Below, piece after piece: positions 36,915 through 48,278 of a stretch of 64,000 nucleotides of DNA. The DNA comes from Candidatus Poribacteria bacterium. Its GTDB lineage: Bacteria > Abyssobacteria > SURF-5. The position numbers and the translations under genes are program-made. Under the pieces are notes generated by a model. That model had not been told where the DNA came from, searched no databases, and worked only from the letters and a program-made list of their open reading frames with translations. Each line of letters starts with the position of its first letter. The stretch's first letter is position 1. Location of the stretch: NCBI GenBank assembly GCA_016215705.1, contig JACRIR010000150.1, positions 1 through 64,000 on the forward strand, in the 5' to 3' direction.

Positions 36915-38618
36915 ATGATCAAAAGTCGGAGAGAAGCAGGAGTCATCTGTTCGGTAGTAGTGGTCCTCCTGGCGTTTTCCAATATCCCCCTTCTTTACGG
37001 ATACATCCATAAGACGCCCGGCCTGAGATTCATGGGCATATTCGCGGGCGTACGAGACGCGAACGTGTATTTCATGATGATGATTCAGGGGATCGGCGCA
37101 TCGCCAATAATCGAGAATTATTTTAGGCCCGGCGAGCCGAACACTATCTATCACGGCCTTTTCTGGTTTTTCTTGGGAAAGCTGGCCTGTTGGTTCCACG
37201 CGCCGAACCTGGCCATGTACCACGCTTGCAGGATCGCCGCAACGATCACGTTTGTCCCGTTGTTCTACTGGGGAACGGCCCGCTTCCTCAGTTCAGCCGC
37301 TGAGCGTCTGACCGCACTCGTCGTGGTTTGCTTTGGGGCCGGAGCCGGATGGCTGTTAATGATACTGCGTCATCAGCAGTATAACCTTCCTTTCTTGCCG
37401 GCGGACGTGTGGACTCCTGAAGCGAGCGCTTTCTATTCACTCATGGCATTCCCGCACACCGCCATTTCGCTTAATTTGATCTTGCTGTGCATGGTGCTCG
37501 CATGGGACGCCATAGACTCAGAGAGGGCGAAGCCCGCCTGGGCCGCTGGTTTGTGCGGACTAATCCTCGGTTTCATCAATGCGTTCCAACTGCTCGTTGT
37601 ATGTTTCGGTCTAATGATATTCCTGCCCGCATCGACCCTGCTAAGATATGACAAAGCTTCCTTCCGACCCGGAATCATTTTCGGTTCGCTCGCGGTCTGG
37701 CCGCTTGGGTACTATACATTCATCTTGATTGCCAGGCCTGGAGCGCTTCCGGGCGCCGTGGTAAGGTCACCGACCCCTCTCGCCTATTTGGTCGGTTTTG
37801 GCCCAGTGATCCTATTGGGTTTGGTTCGCATTGTTTTCCTCCTGCGGTCCCGCAACCTTCCGAGGAGTGACCTTTTCTTGTTCTGCTGGATCATTGCGAG
37901 TTCAATTCTCATGTACTCGTATCCTGTTCTCACCCAGGAAGCGAGGGCGGTGCTTGGGATACAACTTCCACTTGGAATACTGGCAGTTCGATCCCTATTC
38001 CTTGATATTCTTCCCGCCTTCAGGTTGGATTTGCGCGGACAAAGACCTGGGCCGCGAAGGAAGATGGCCGCCGTCATCGTCTCTGCTTTTGTTATCTTTG
38101 CTCTTCCCAGCAGCTTTTACAATGTATTTGACCGGGTGGCGCGTTTGAAGAATTATCCGGAATCATTTTCATTGACGAACGATGAGTATGAGGCCCTTGA
38201 ATATCTGAGGGGTGTTCGCGGGAACGATATCGTGATTTCGGGGGAATGGGTGGGAATTTACGTTCCCCGCGTCGCGCGCAAGCGGGTGTGGGTGGGTCAA
38301 TATGATTATCCGTCATATAAGGAACGGATAGAGTTCATCAAGAAGTTCTTCGGGGGTTCGATCCCGGATATCCAGCATTACGAGATGCTCAGGGATCGCA
38401 ATATCCGATTTGTTTTCTATGGAAGCGATGAGAGGAGACTTGGCGGGTCCGAGTTGGGAAAAGCGCCCTATTTGGTCCGGCTCTTCAAGAAAGGGATTGT
38501 CGAAATCTACGAGGCGCCCATTTTGAACAGTCAAGGGCCTTCCGTTGAATCGCTGGAAAGCAGAGATCAATCATGGCGCCGGGGACAAGACAGACGACAA
38601 AGACCAGGAAAAACCTAA
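36915..38618 (+). CDS. Polytopic membrane protein, possible GT-C-type glycosyltransferase
   Basis: 567 residues with about ten to twelve hydrophobic segments and a soluble C-terminal tail (IPDIQHYEMLRDRNIRFVFYGSDERR). The first extracytoplasmic loop contains VRDANVYFMMM, and a proline-rich FRPGEPNTIYHG follows; this arrangement resembles GT-C enzymes, but the canonical ArnT motif is absent, so assignment is uncertain. The ATG at 36915 is preferred, since the upstream part of the track ORF translates a hairpin repeat. Its 3' end overlaps the convergent acyltransferase by 134 nt. Confidence 0.7.
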   Translation: MIKSRREAGVICSVVVVLLAFSNIPLLYGYIHKTPGLRFMGIFAGVRDANVYFMMMIQGIGASPIIENYFRPGEPNTIYHGLFWFFLGKLACWFHAPNLAMYHACRIAATITFVPLFYWGTARFLSSAAERLTALVVVCFGAGAGWLLMILRHQQYNLPFLPADVWTPEASAFYSLMAFPHTAISLNLILLCMVLAWDAIDSERAKPAWAAGLCGLILGFINAFQLLVVCFGLMIFLPASTLLRYDKASFRPGIIFGSLAVWPLGYYTFILIARPGALPGAVVRSPTPLAYLVGFGPVILLGLVRIVFLLRSRNLPRSDLFLFCWIIASSILMYSYPVLTQEARAVLGIQLPLGILAVRSLFLDILPAFRLDLRGQRPGPRRKMAAVIVSAFVIFALPSSFYNVFDRVARLKNYPESFSLTNDEYEALEYLRGVRGNDIVISGEWVGIYVPRVARKRVWVGQYDYPSYKERIEFIKKFFGGSIPDIQHYEMLRDRNIRFVFYGSDERRLGGSELGKAPYLVRLFKKGIVEIYEAPILNSQGPSVESLESRDQSWRRGQDRRQRPGKT

Positions 38619-39624
38619 CATACAAGTTATCAATTGTGGTTTGTCTCAGCAGTTCATACATGAATAACACAAAAGGGAAGTGAAACAGGAAGATACCCAA
38701 CGAATGCCTGCCCGGGAAAGCAAACGCCCGCAACCCAACAGGAGGCAGACAACCGACCAGGTTCCATAGAAACAAGAAAAGACCCACGCCCATCATTGTA
38801 TCTGATGCGGCGCTTGTGAATTTGAAACAGTGGAATAGTATGCCGGAAAGATAAAGCGGCAGGGCAAATTTGCTGAGCGTAGAAATCCAATTCTGACCTC
38901 CACCCCGCAATTGATAGGCGAAACACATGCCAAATACAAACTCGGTCAGGCGACATCCGAAAAAGACGCCTTCGGCAAACCGAGAGTGAAACCGATTGAT
39001 ATAATAAAGCCCTAGTAATCGAAAGAACACCGTGACCACAACGGAGCAAATAAAGATCGGGAGTGGGTCCCAACGCTTGAACAACTTGACCAACCACGGG
39101 AAAACGAGGTAAAACTGGAATAACAGACCTATGAACCAGACGGGGGAATTCAATCCAAACCCCTGAAAGAATCCTGGTATGAAGACGTGCAAGCCCAGGG
39201 CCTGAAGAACCAATGGCAGAACGAGAGAAGTCGGTGAAACTTTCTGGACGTACAGGGCAAGCAAGAAGAGAATGGCCAAGCTTGACCAATACATCGGCAA
39301 TATTCTTTTTGCCCGATTGCCGTACCACCCCGGAAGCTTGACGCCCTTCCGCAAGAAAGAGAGCGTCAGACCCAACCCGCTGGCGATGAGAAAAAGATTG
39401 ACGCCCTGATATCCGAAGCCACTCACGACACTTATGGATGCGTCGATAACGTCCTTGACGCTTTGGATTGACGGAATCAGGTAGGAGATGGGAGGGGTGT
39501 TCTGGGGAAGATGGAGACCGGCATAGCGCCATGCCGGCCATGTCGAGGGCATAACCAGCACCGAATGGTATGCCACCACTGAGAGGATGGCGATGCCTTT
39601 AACGGCATCAATTCTTTTGTCCAT
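38485..39624 (-). CDS. Acyltransferase family 3 membrane protein (OafA-like)
   Basis: 379 residues with about ten membrane spans. The typical start is RIDAVKGIAILSVVAYH with the conserved His, followed by GVNLFLIASGLGLTLS, and later GRHSLGIFLFHFP. Such enzymes O-acylate envelope sugars with acetyl or other short acyl groups. It is complete, without the extra SGNH domain. The last ~45 codons lie antisense to the end of the upstream membrane protein gene. No strong ribosome binding site precedes the ATG. Confidence 0.88.
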   Translation of the reverse strand: MDKRIDAVKGIAILSVVAYHSVLVMPSTWPAWRYAGLHLPQNTPPISYLIPSIQSVKDVIDASISVVSGFGYQGVNLFLIASGLGLTLSFLRKGVKLPGWYGNRAKRILPMYWSSLAILFLLALYVQKVSPTSLVLPLVLQALGLHVFIPGFFQGFGLNSPVWFIGLLFQFYLVFPWLVKLFKRWDPLPIFICSVVVTVFFRLLGLYYINRFHSRFAEGVFFGCRLTEFVFGMCFAYQLRGGGQNWISTLSKFALPLYLSGILFHCFKFTSAASDTMMGVGLFLFLWNLVGCLPPVGLRAFAFPGRHSLGIFLFHFPFVLFMYELLRQTTIDNLYVRFFLVFVVCLVPGAMIDLCFPAIQRKALDCSKWAPRRFRQSLS

Positions 39625-39697
39625 GCGGGGATACTAACACGACGCATCTATGAAGTCAAACATCGGAAAGGTCAGTCTGAGTGGCTCGGCATAGCGC

Positions 39698-39731
39698 AAA
39701 AAAGGCGCGGTCGCAGTTTCTCGACCGCGCC
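39698..39731 (-). terminator. Rho-independent terminator of the FecR/DUF6600-like gene
   Basis: Reading leftwards, the perfect 10-bp stem GGCGCGGTCG/CGACCGCGCC with an 8-nt loop is followed by six T residues. It starts 18 nt after the stop of the gene ending at 39750. Confidence 0.88.
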
Positions 39732-39749
39732 TAATCTCACATAGGCTGA

Positions 39750-42449
39750 TTACCGACGGCCTCTGCCACCTCGCCCGGAGGAGATGCCTCCACGCCGGTT
39801 ATCGCCGCCACGGTTGTCATCCCCAGTCTCGAATCTAGAACCGGAAGAGAATCCACGGCCATCGCCGCGCGAGTCAAACCGCATGTTCCTCGTTTCCAGT
39901 CTTTCCGTTTCCATCCTCTGAGGCGCTTGCATCAACCTCTGCTCGAACATCGGCGCAGGATTGCTTCGTTCGATCTGGGCCGGCACGGCCATTTGACGCG
40001 CTTCCATCTGCGGGAATCTATTAGGTTGCGGCTGTTGCTGTGGAATCGGAGGAATCGGGCCGCGACCAATGACCTCACGTCGTTCAGGACCGCGGTTTTC
40101 CTGCAATGACTCGCGGGTTATCCTCGTTTCTCGCTGAGACAACATCTCGTTGCGGCGGTCGGGCTCTCGCGCCTGATCGGGCCTCCTGTCCACTCTTGTG
40201 ATTTCGCGCGCTCTCATGATCTCCGGCCGCGACGCTTCGCGGGGTCCGGACTCGTTACGTCTCAGCGTTTCGCGTGCAGCAACCGTAGGTATATTGACTG
40301 TCGGGATTTGCGGGACTTCCCGACTTGTGCGCCCTTCCCCTCGCAGCAACTGTTCGCTATTGGGCTGCGCAAAGAGCTTCGATGGGCCATTAGAGTTCTT
40401 CACTTCCCCGCTTTCCCGCCCTCTCAGGTTCTCGGTGCGGCCCTTGTTTCCAAATGCGCCTTCAACTCCTTGCGCCTGAATATTATTCTGGCCAGCCACC
40501 GACCGGAAGACTTTCATTTCTCCTTTCTTGCCGTCGGTGACCCGCATCTGCAGACGGTCAGCTCTCGTGACAGCGCCCTCTGCGGTTGTCTGAGGAGACT
40601 GGTCTTTCTTGATCGTCACAGGAATTGATCTTTGATCCTCACTCCTTATGTTTTCAGGTAAGCGCTGAATGACCCTGTCTTCCCTGCCACTTCTCCTCGA
40701 GCTGTCAATCCGCTGATCCAGCGCCCGGATCGGAGTCGTCGTTTGACGGCGGTCCTCCCCTCTTCTGTCTGCGTCAAGCACGGCGGTGCGTCTCTCGACC
40801 GTTTGACCGCGAGTCACAGTCGATCCCTCTCTCCGCTCATTGACAAACTTCCGGAAGTCGAGCGTCCCAGCGCGGTCCCCTTCGCGTTTCCCGGGAAGGT
40901 CAGTAGTCAAGGAGGCAACTCGCATCTTTCCGTGCCCCGAACGAGAGACCTCAATTCTGGCTACTCTTTCCCTTAGCTCCGGATGTTTGTTGACATCGAG
41001 CATTTTTTGAAAATCGACTTTCCCCCGTATGCTCTCGCCCTTGCGAAGCGATTTCTCGATATTTAACTCCCTGCCGTCCTTCACGAAGCGAAGTTTGCCC
41101 TTTTCGATCTTTCCAATGTCGGCGGCGGTAAGACCTTTCACCGAGTCGCCTCCGACTCTGGTTCCACTAATCGTTCGGAGGTCGCTACGAGGAACTGATC
41201 GCATATCGAGCGATTGCGCGCGGTCATTGTGATGGTCCTTGCGGAAGTCGCCGTCATCATGGTCAAAATCGTGATCGTTATCATGGTGGCCATGATGATC
41301 ATGGTGATCGTCGTCATCAAAGTCATGATGGCCATGATGATCATGGAAGTGATGCCTATGGACGAACGTGAACGAGAACAGGTCAACATGACTTACAAAG
41401 ACAGTTGGGACATAGTATGGGTATGTGGTAATCACGGGATAGCCATATGGGTCAACCGGCACCCATCCGATATAATCGCCGTAGCCGACCCAACTTACAT
41501 AAGCAGGTCGCCACGTGTATCCGGGTACCCACAGCCAGCCATAATACGGGTCATAGACCCATGAGCCATAGTGATACGTTGCATAACCCCAAGGCTCATA
41601 GGGCACCCAGGTCCAACCGTAAAGACCGCTGTATACCCAATAACCGTAGGAATAAGGTCTCCACGACTGAGCTACGTATGGTTGCCATGCATAGGTGTTA
41701 TATTGATTGTTATAAACCCATGAGCCGTAACCGTTAAGGTCTTCCTGACCAACAATATTCTGGCTAAGTTGTGATGGACGCTTATACGTTGACAGCGCTA
41801 TATCGCGTTGTTCGTTCCATGTATCAAAGTCGTCGCCTCTCGAAGGACCGAAAGTGGCAAACTCAAACTTGCCTTCCGGACTGACAATTACCCACTCACC
41901 CGCCTGGAGCGTTTTGCGTGGGCTTGCCATCGCCTCGATATCGATAGCGCCACGGACAACCTTTACGTCGGCCTTGCCGCCTTCAAGCATATCGACGCGT
42001 ACAAGCGCCTTGTCGGCTGCATGCAGTTGTCCGGTCGGGAAAGTCAGTGTGATGGCCTCATTCGGAGACAGCCGGTCCGAAATACGAAAATATAGGCGTC
42101 CGCCATCCATGCCGACAACTCTGCCTTGATCCATTTCAACGACGGCTATGCGTGTGCCTTCGCCGATACGCAACAGCAGTTTGGGGTCAAACTGAACTTC
42201 TGCGCGACCGGTTTCGTTGGTCTGGAGTAAATCACCCTCTTCGACGATCAGGTTGGGCTCGGCATAGCCCCATTCGACGTCATTTTTCCCAAGGACAAAT
42301 GCGGTATCCACAACCGAGCTTATACGGGCCACATTCGGCGCATCTGCCGCAAGCGCTCGGGCCGGCATAACAAACGCCACAATAAGCGCAAACGCCAGCG
42401 CCGGCAGCGCTAATCCGACCTTCCCTTTCACTAATCTCTCCGCGCTCAT
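39750..42449 (-). CDS. Secreted FecR-domain protein with DUF6600-like Tyr/Trp repeats and a His/Asp-rich segment
   Basis: 899 residues. A signal peptide (VGLALPALAFALIVAFVMPARALA) is followed by a FecR-like beta domain (RISSVVDTAFVLG to about residue 190). Then come aromatic repeats of the GSWVY/YGWVWVP kind (about residues 215-330, as in DUF6600 proteins), a His/Asp-rich stretch of some 50 residues (356-408) and a long Arg/Glu/Gln-rich tail of low complexity ending in Gly/Arg. The His/Asp stretch could bind metal ions; this is inference. The ATG at 42449 has AGGGGGAG upstream. It stands alone with its own terminator; function is unknown. Confidence 0.82.
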   Translation of the reverse strand: MSAERLVKGKVGLALPALAFALIVAFVMPARALAADAPNVARISSVVDTAFVLGKNDVEWGYAEPNLIVEEGDLLQTNETGRAEVQFDPKLLLRIGEGTRIAVVEMDQGRVVGMDGGRLYFRISDRLSPNEAITLTFPTGQLHAADKALVRVDMLEGGKADVKVVRGAIDIEAMASPRKTLQAGEWVIVSPEGKFEFATFGPSRGDDFDTWNEQRDIALSTYKRPSQLSQNIVGQEDLNGYGSWVYNNQYNTYAWQPYVAQSWRPYSYGYWVYSGLYGWTWVPYEPWGYATYHYGSWVYDPYYGWLWVPGYTWRPAYVSWVGYGDYIGWVPVDPYGYPVITTYPYYVPTVFVSHVDLFSFTFVHRHHFHDHHGHHDFDDDDHHDHHGHHDNDHDFDHDDGDFRKDHHNDRAQSLDMRSVPRSDLRTISGTRVGGDSVKGLTAADIGKIEKGKLRFVKDGRELNIEKSLRKGESIRGKVDFQKMLDVNKHPELRERVARIEVSRSGHGKMRVASLTTDLPGKREGDRAGTLDFRKFVNERREGSTVTRGQTVERRTAVLDADRRGEDRRQTTTPIRALDQRIDSSRRSGREDRVIQRLPENIRSEDQRSIPVTIKKDQSPQTTAEGAVTRADRLQMRVTDGKKGEMKVFRSVAGQNNIQAQGVEGAFGNKGRTENLRGRESGEVKNSNGPSKLFAQPNSEQLLRGEGRTSREVPQIPTVNIPTVAARETLRRNESGPREASRPEIMRAREITRVDRRPDQAREPDRRNEMLSQRETRITRESLQENRGPERREVIGRGPIPPIPQQQPQPNRFPQMEARQMAVPAQIERSNPAPMFEQRLMQAPQRMETERLETRNMRFDSRGDGRGFSSGSRFETGDDNRGGDNRRGGISSGRGGRGRR

Positions 42450-42618
42450 CGCCAACTCCCCCTTTATCAAAGTTTGCATCAGAAAGCTTCAAATAGGCAA
42501 ATACTCTTCTTTCTCCCTGTTAGTCGCTTTGGCAAGCCGAAATATTCAAGAAAAAGACGGATTCTTCAAGAAAAACATTGAATTAAGCCACACGGCCGCC
42601 CGTTCGCACAGCATCAGG

Positions 42619-42647
42619 TTGCAGTTCCCGCCTCCACGCTATATAAT
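42619..42647 (+). promoter_or_regulatory. Promoter of the GMC oxidoreductase gene
   Basis: TTGCAG (42619-42624) and a perfect TATAAT (42642-42647) are spaced by 17 nt, about 110 nt before the start codon, in the divergent gap after the FecR/DUF6600-like gene. Confidence 0.6.
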
Positions 42648-42757
42648 TAACGACAAAGAATCTCTATTTCGGAGCCGACGGAGACCCGCTCTTATCGGCT
42701 CATTCTCATTATATGCCGGTCGGAGCGTCATTTCAAATGGCCGCGGCGGAGGCAACA

Positions 42758-44095
42758 ATGGAGGAAATGATGATGAGCCCATCATTTGATCGGACGATCA
42801 AGATCGAGGCTGACGTGGTTGTTGTGGGTACGGGCCCGGGTGGGGCAACCGTGGGGCGTGAGCTCGCGAAGGCGGGAAGACGCGTTGCGTTCGTGGAGCG
42901 GGGCCGCCATCCGGAACGGGTTGGCAACAGCCTTTCCGTCTTGAAGTATATAGACCGAGCGGGCCTCGTTTTTTCAAAAGAGGGTTTGAACGTTGTGCGT
43001 GCGCTCGCGACCGGCGGCTCGACACTGGTGTATACGGCTACTGCATGCCGACCCCCCGCATGGTTGAAGGAAAAATACGGCGTTGACATTACATATGAAG
43101 TGAATGAAGCGGAAGAGGAGCTGAAAGTGGGAACACTTCCCGATGAGCTTCTGGGACCCGCCAACTACAGGTTGATGTCTTCGGCCAACGACCTCGGTTA
43201 TGAGTGGGAGCCATTCAAGAAATTTATTGATCCCAAGAGATGCCTGCCGGGCTGTTCTGACTGCATTCTTGGTTGCAAGCGAGGCGCAAAGTGGACAGCC
43301 GCAGACTATGTGGCCGAAGCGGTCGGGCGGGGTGCCATCCTCCTAAACAGGGTCATGGTCAGAGAAGCCATTATCGAGGATGGCCGGGCGGTGGGAATCA
43401 GGGGAAGGGACGCCTCGAACACGCCTGTGGAAGTGCGCGCTCAGAGGGTCATCATTTCGGCCGGCGGTATGGGGACACCTGCGATCCTGCAGCGTTCCAC
43501 CATCTCTGAGGCTGGACAGGGATTCTTCTGTGACCCGCTGAGAATGGTTTACGGAGTTCCGCGCGACAAAGGAATCGGCACGGCATCGGCTCCGCAGATG
43601 TCCGTCGGCACCTACGAGCACCAGGCAGAAGACGGCTTCATACTCTCTCCGATAATCGAGCCGAAGGTTCTCTTCCCGCCCTCAGTAGGGCTGCGCAACC
43701 CGCGCTACCTGCCTAAGTGGATCAACTACGGGTCGATCCTGGGCATAATGGTCAAAATTCGCGACGACATGGGCGGGCGCATAAACCTCGACGGCTCTTT
43801 CTCAAAACCACTGACCCATGACGACCATCTGAAACTTGACAAAGGGACCCGCATCGCAGAGCGAATCCTCGAAAAGGCCGGGTGCGAGGTAAATGACATA
43901 TTCTACTCGATGGATAGAGGCGCGCATCCGGGAGGCACGGCGCGAATCGGCTTCGTCGTGGACAAGGATTTGAAAACCAGGATCGATAACCTTTATGTCT
44001 GTGACGCAAGTGTAATCCCCGAGCCGTGGGGGCTACCGCCGGTGCTTACCTGCATCGGATTGGGAAAGCGGCTTGCGCGACATCTCATGAATTAG
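42758..44095 (+). CDS. GMC-family FAD-dependent oxidoreductase with a four-cysteine motif
   Basis: 445 residues. The Rossmann motif VVVGTGPGGATVGRELA near the N-terminus binds FAD, ATGGSTLVYT and a C-terminal HPGGTARIG/CDASVIPEPWG block mark the GMC family, whose members oxidise alcohols or sugars. Between them lies CLPGCSDCILGCKRGAK, a C-x3-C-x2-C-x3-C arrangement found in a subset of GMC proteins that could hold a metal or Fe-S centre. The ATG at 42758 has GGAGG at 6 nt; another ATG cluster lies 9-15 nt further on. Substrate unknown. Confidence 0.88.
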   Translation: MEEMMMSPSFDRTIKIEADVVVVGTGPGGATVGRELAKAGRRVAFVERGRHPERVGNSLSVLKYIDRAGLVFSKEGLNVVRALATGGSTLVYTATACRPPAWLKEKYGVDITYEVNEAEEELKVGTLPDELLGPANYRLMSSANDLGYEWEPFKKFIDPKRCLPGCSDCILGCKRGAKWTAADYVAEAVGRGAILLNRVMVREAIIEDGRAVGIRGRDASNTPVEVRAQRVIISAGGMGTPAILQRSTISEAGQGFFCDPLRMVYGVPRDKGIGTASAPQMSVGTYEHQAEDGFILSPIIEPKVLFPPSVGLRNPRYLPKWINYGSILGIMVKIRDDMGGRINLDGSFSKPLTHDDHLKLDKGTRIAERILEKAGCEVNDIFYSMDRGAHPGGTARIGFVVDKDLKTRIDNLYVCDASVIPEPWGLPPVLTCIGLGKRLARHLMN

Positions 44096-44106
44096 GTATC
44101 CAGATA

Positions 44107-44703
44107 GTGTCATTTAGTTCTTGCCTTTCTACGTCGAGATGGGCGTTTCTTGCAGACGACAAATGGTGCAGGACACTCCTGAAATACGGCCTATCTACGT
44201 GCATCGCAACAATACTACTCGCCTTGTTCGGCGGTGACCTCGCCAGATTAGCCGTGCTCGTCGGCTCTGCCGCTGCTTATGTGATTGTTCAAAGGAGAAG
44301 AGTCTACCCGTTTGGTCGCATCGGCGCATCCGGCGCCAAAGAAGAAGCAAGAGAGGACTCTTTCAGCGCGGAGTTGGAGCGGCATAAGAGGTCCGCCGCG
44401 AACATCGCCCTGGCCTGGTTTGCGCTCCTGCTGATGATAAGCGGGCTTCCCATGCTTATCTCTGACGCTCAAGGCTACTATTTCATCTTCGAGAGGGTTA
44501 CGAAGATATCAACTCTTGCTGTGCTTCTTGCGTCGTATCTTGGAAAGAATCAGGCTCTCTCCATGTATGGTCTCACATCGGCGTTGCGTGCAATTGACCA
44601 TGCAATCTTATCCTGTGTGTCCTTGTTCATGTCGATGACAGGAAGCGCATGCATGTACTGGCTCTTCATCCATTATCGAGCGGCTCGCGAGAAGGCTATG
44701 TGA
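44107..44703 (+). CDS. Integral membrane protein of unknown function
   Basis: 198 residues with four hydrophobic segments: LLKYGLSTCIATILLALF, LAVLVGSAAAYVIV, IALAWFALLLMISGL and a long C-terminal pair around ISTLAVLLASYL and LSCVSLFMSMTG. A charged, Glu/Lys-rich loop (KEEAREDSFSAELERHKR) separates the two halves. I do not recognise the family. The track start at 44026 lies inside the GMC gene; the GTG at 44107, 12 nt after its stop, is the likelier start, though the Shine-Dalgarno is weak. Confidence 0.55.
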   Translation: MSFSSCLSTSRWAFLADDKWCRTLLKYGLSTCIATILLALFGGDLARLAVLVGSAAAYVIVQRRRVYPFGRIGASGAKEEAREDSFSAELERHKRSAANIALAWFALLLMISGLPMLISDAQGYYFIFERVTKISTLAVLLASYLGKNQALSMYGLTSALRAIDHAILSCVSLFMSMTGSACMYWLFIHYRAAREKAM

Positions 44704-44736
44704 ACATATTATGGGACGTCATGAAAGCAAAAAGGA

Positions 44737-46416
44737 ATGAATGGGGTCACTGACATCAACGTCGCCAGGATAAGAGCCGTCCACGTATTCGTGGTACCGC
44801 TTGTGCTTGCAGTGTTTGCCGTTCTCCACTTGCATGAGGAGTGGAAGGTCGCCGGCGCGTTCGGCTTCCCGCTCGATGACGCATGGATTCACTGCCAATT
44901 CGCGAGAAACCTGGCTCGCGGTCACGGTATGTCTTATAATCCCGGAGTCGCCATGTCAGGGTCAACTGCACCGCTCTGGACCTTTTTATTGGCGGGATCA
45001 TATTTTGTCAGTTCCAATCTCATCCTCACGTCGAAGGTGATGAGCCTCGTGCTCTATGCGCTAAGCAGCGTTCTGGTGTTCAAGATTCTTGTTTTCATTC
45101 TCGACGATGCACGCTTTGCCTTTCTTGGCGCGGTCTTTTTGGCGATGCTCGCCCGCCTGATGTGGGGAGCGCTTTCCGGCATGGAGATCATGCTATCGAC
45201 CTTTCTCACCGTGGGGGGAGTCTATCTTCATCTCATCTATCGCAGGGAAAGGGGGTTGAAACATTATGCGAGCACGGTGGCATTTGTCCTCGCTTCCCTG
45301 GCACGGCCGGAATCGATGCAATTAGTGTTTGTTGCGCTGGTTGACAGTTTCGTGCTCGGGCGTATCGAGAAAAGTGAGAGTATCGCCGAATTTGCCAAAC
45401 GGGCGGTGATCCACGTTCTTGTGTTTCTTCTTCTCTTGACACCGTATTTTGCTTTCAACTACGCCACGTCGGGCCAACCTTTCCCCAACACTTTCGCTGC
45501 AAAGACGAGCGCCGGACTGACGGTATTCCTGTCGCACCCGCAAGTGGGTGAACTCTGGAGAATGATTTTCCTGTATCCGCGATTGTATGTCGCAGGGCTC
45601 TTTAGTTTTTCATTCGACCAAAATATTCTCCTCTATTGGCTGATGTTCGTCGGGGCGACAAGAATCGTCATCAATTCATTCCGGCAAAAAACCGTGAACA
45701 AGGCGCTCATCGTTCCGCTTATCTTTGTTTCGTATCCTGTGTTCATGGGCATCGTCTCACCAAACCGGTCGACGATAACCTGGATGGTCAGGTACGTGGG
45801 GAACATGACTCCGCTCTACGTAATCATGGGAGTTGTCGGCTTGTATGAGTGTGTGCGCCTGCTGAAGACGGTGCTTGCGGAATTCTGGTTCAAGGAGGAA
45901 ACGGCGGAGAGAATCAAGCATGCGATTCTCTCGATCGCGGTCGTCATTCTGCTCATCTCGCTCTCGACCGAGGAGTATGTGAACTCGCGGTTTTATGCGC
46001 TCGGAGTGAATAATATCAACTCGATGCAGGTGAAGATCGGCAAATGGTTTCATGAAAACTCGCCGCCCGACACGCTCCTCGCCATCAACGACATAGGCGC
46101 AATCGCCTATTTTTCCGAGCGGGAGGTCCTGGATCTTGTGGGCCTTATTACGCCCGAAGTCTTGCCTTATCGAACAAAGCAAGACGGAATCTTCGAGTTT
46201 GTCGCTCTTAAGAAACCCGCCTACGTTATCATTTTCGACGAATGGTTCCCTGGCCTGTCCGACCACAAGGAGTTGACCCGGCTCTTCGATGTCTCGCTGG
46301 AAACCAATGCAGTATGCGGCAAATCGGTGATGGTTATATATGAGACTGAGTGGAGAAGGAAGCGACCTTCAACGACGGCAGAGGCGTCTTTGCAGGAGAA
46401 AGAGCATAGTTTCTGA
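44737..46416 (+). CDS. GT-C-type membrane glycosyltransferase (GT39-like)
   Basis: 559 residues with a large hydrophobic region of about eleven spans and a soluble tail. The first outer loop has LDDAWIHCQFARNLARGHGMSYNPG followed by GSTAPLWTFLLA, the pattern of a GT-C family whose members transfer sugars from polyprenyl phosphate on the outer membrane face; the Asp-Asp pair is the likely catalytic site. The C-terminal region with INDIGAIAYFSEREVLDLVGL is also common in that family. It follows the membrane protein at 44107 by 33 nt. Acceptor unknown. Confidence 0.82.
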   Translation: MNGVTDINVARIRAVHVFVVPLVLAVFAVLHLHEEWKVAGAFGFPLDDAWIHCQFARNLARGHGMSYNPGVAMSGSTAPLWTFLLAGSYFVSSNLILTSKVMSLVLYALSSVLVFKILVFILDDARFAFLGAVFLAMLARLMWGALSGMEIMLSTFLTVGGVYLHLIYRRERGLKHYASTVAFVLASLARPESMQLVFVALVDSFVLGRIEKSESIAEFAKRAVIHVLVFLLLLTPYFAFNYATSGQPFPNTFAAKTSAGLTVFLSHPQVGELWRMIFLYPRLYVAGLFSFSFDQNILLYWLMFVGATRIVINSFRQKTVNKALIVPLIFVSYPVFMGIVSPNRSTITWMVRYVGNMTPLYVIMGVVGLYECVRLLKTVLAEFWFKEETAERIKHAILSIAVVILLISLSTEEYVNSRFYALGVNNINSMQVKIGKWFHENSPPDTLLAINDIGAIAYFSEREVLDLVGLITPEVLPYRTKQDGIFEFVALKKPAYVIIFDEWFPGLSDHKELTRLFDVSLETNAVCGKSVMVIYETEWRRKRPSTTAEASLQEKEHSF

Positions 46417-46471
46417 TACTGCGTAAAAGCGAAGTTTGTGGCACTGTTCCTTCCGCAACCGTAAAATGCAA

Positions 46472-46511
46472 CAAGGGGCTCAGTTCCGCAGAAGCGGGAC
46501 CGAACCCCTTG
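46472..46511. terminator. Hairpin between the GT-C gene and groEL, probable bidirectional terminator
   Basis: CAAGGGGCTCAGTTCCGC pairs with GCGGGACCGAACCCCTTG over 18 positions with three wobble-type mismatches and a short loop. It lies 55 nt after the groEL stop and 55 nt after the GT-C stop. On the - strand it is followed by TTGCATTTTA. Confidence 0.75.
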
Positions 46512-46565
46512 CTAGTTTCTGATTCCAGTCAATTCAAGAGCGGGATGACTGATTCAAATGCGCGC

Positions 46566-48260
<1,695 letters not shown>

Positions 48261-48278
48261 GTGGACCTCCAAGAGTAT

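Noticed and set aside
41214-41564. 116-aa ORF rich in Met/Ile/Val on the + strand
   Set aside because: It is the reverse reading of the His/Asp-rich segment of the FecR/DUF6600-like protein.
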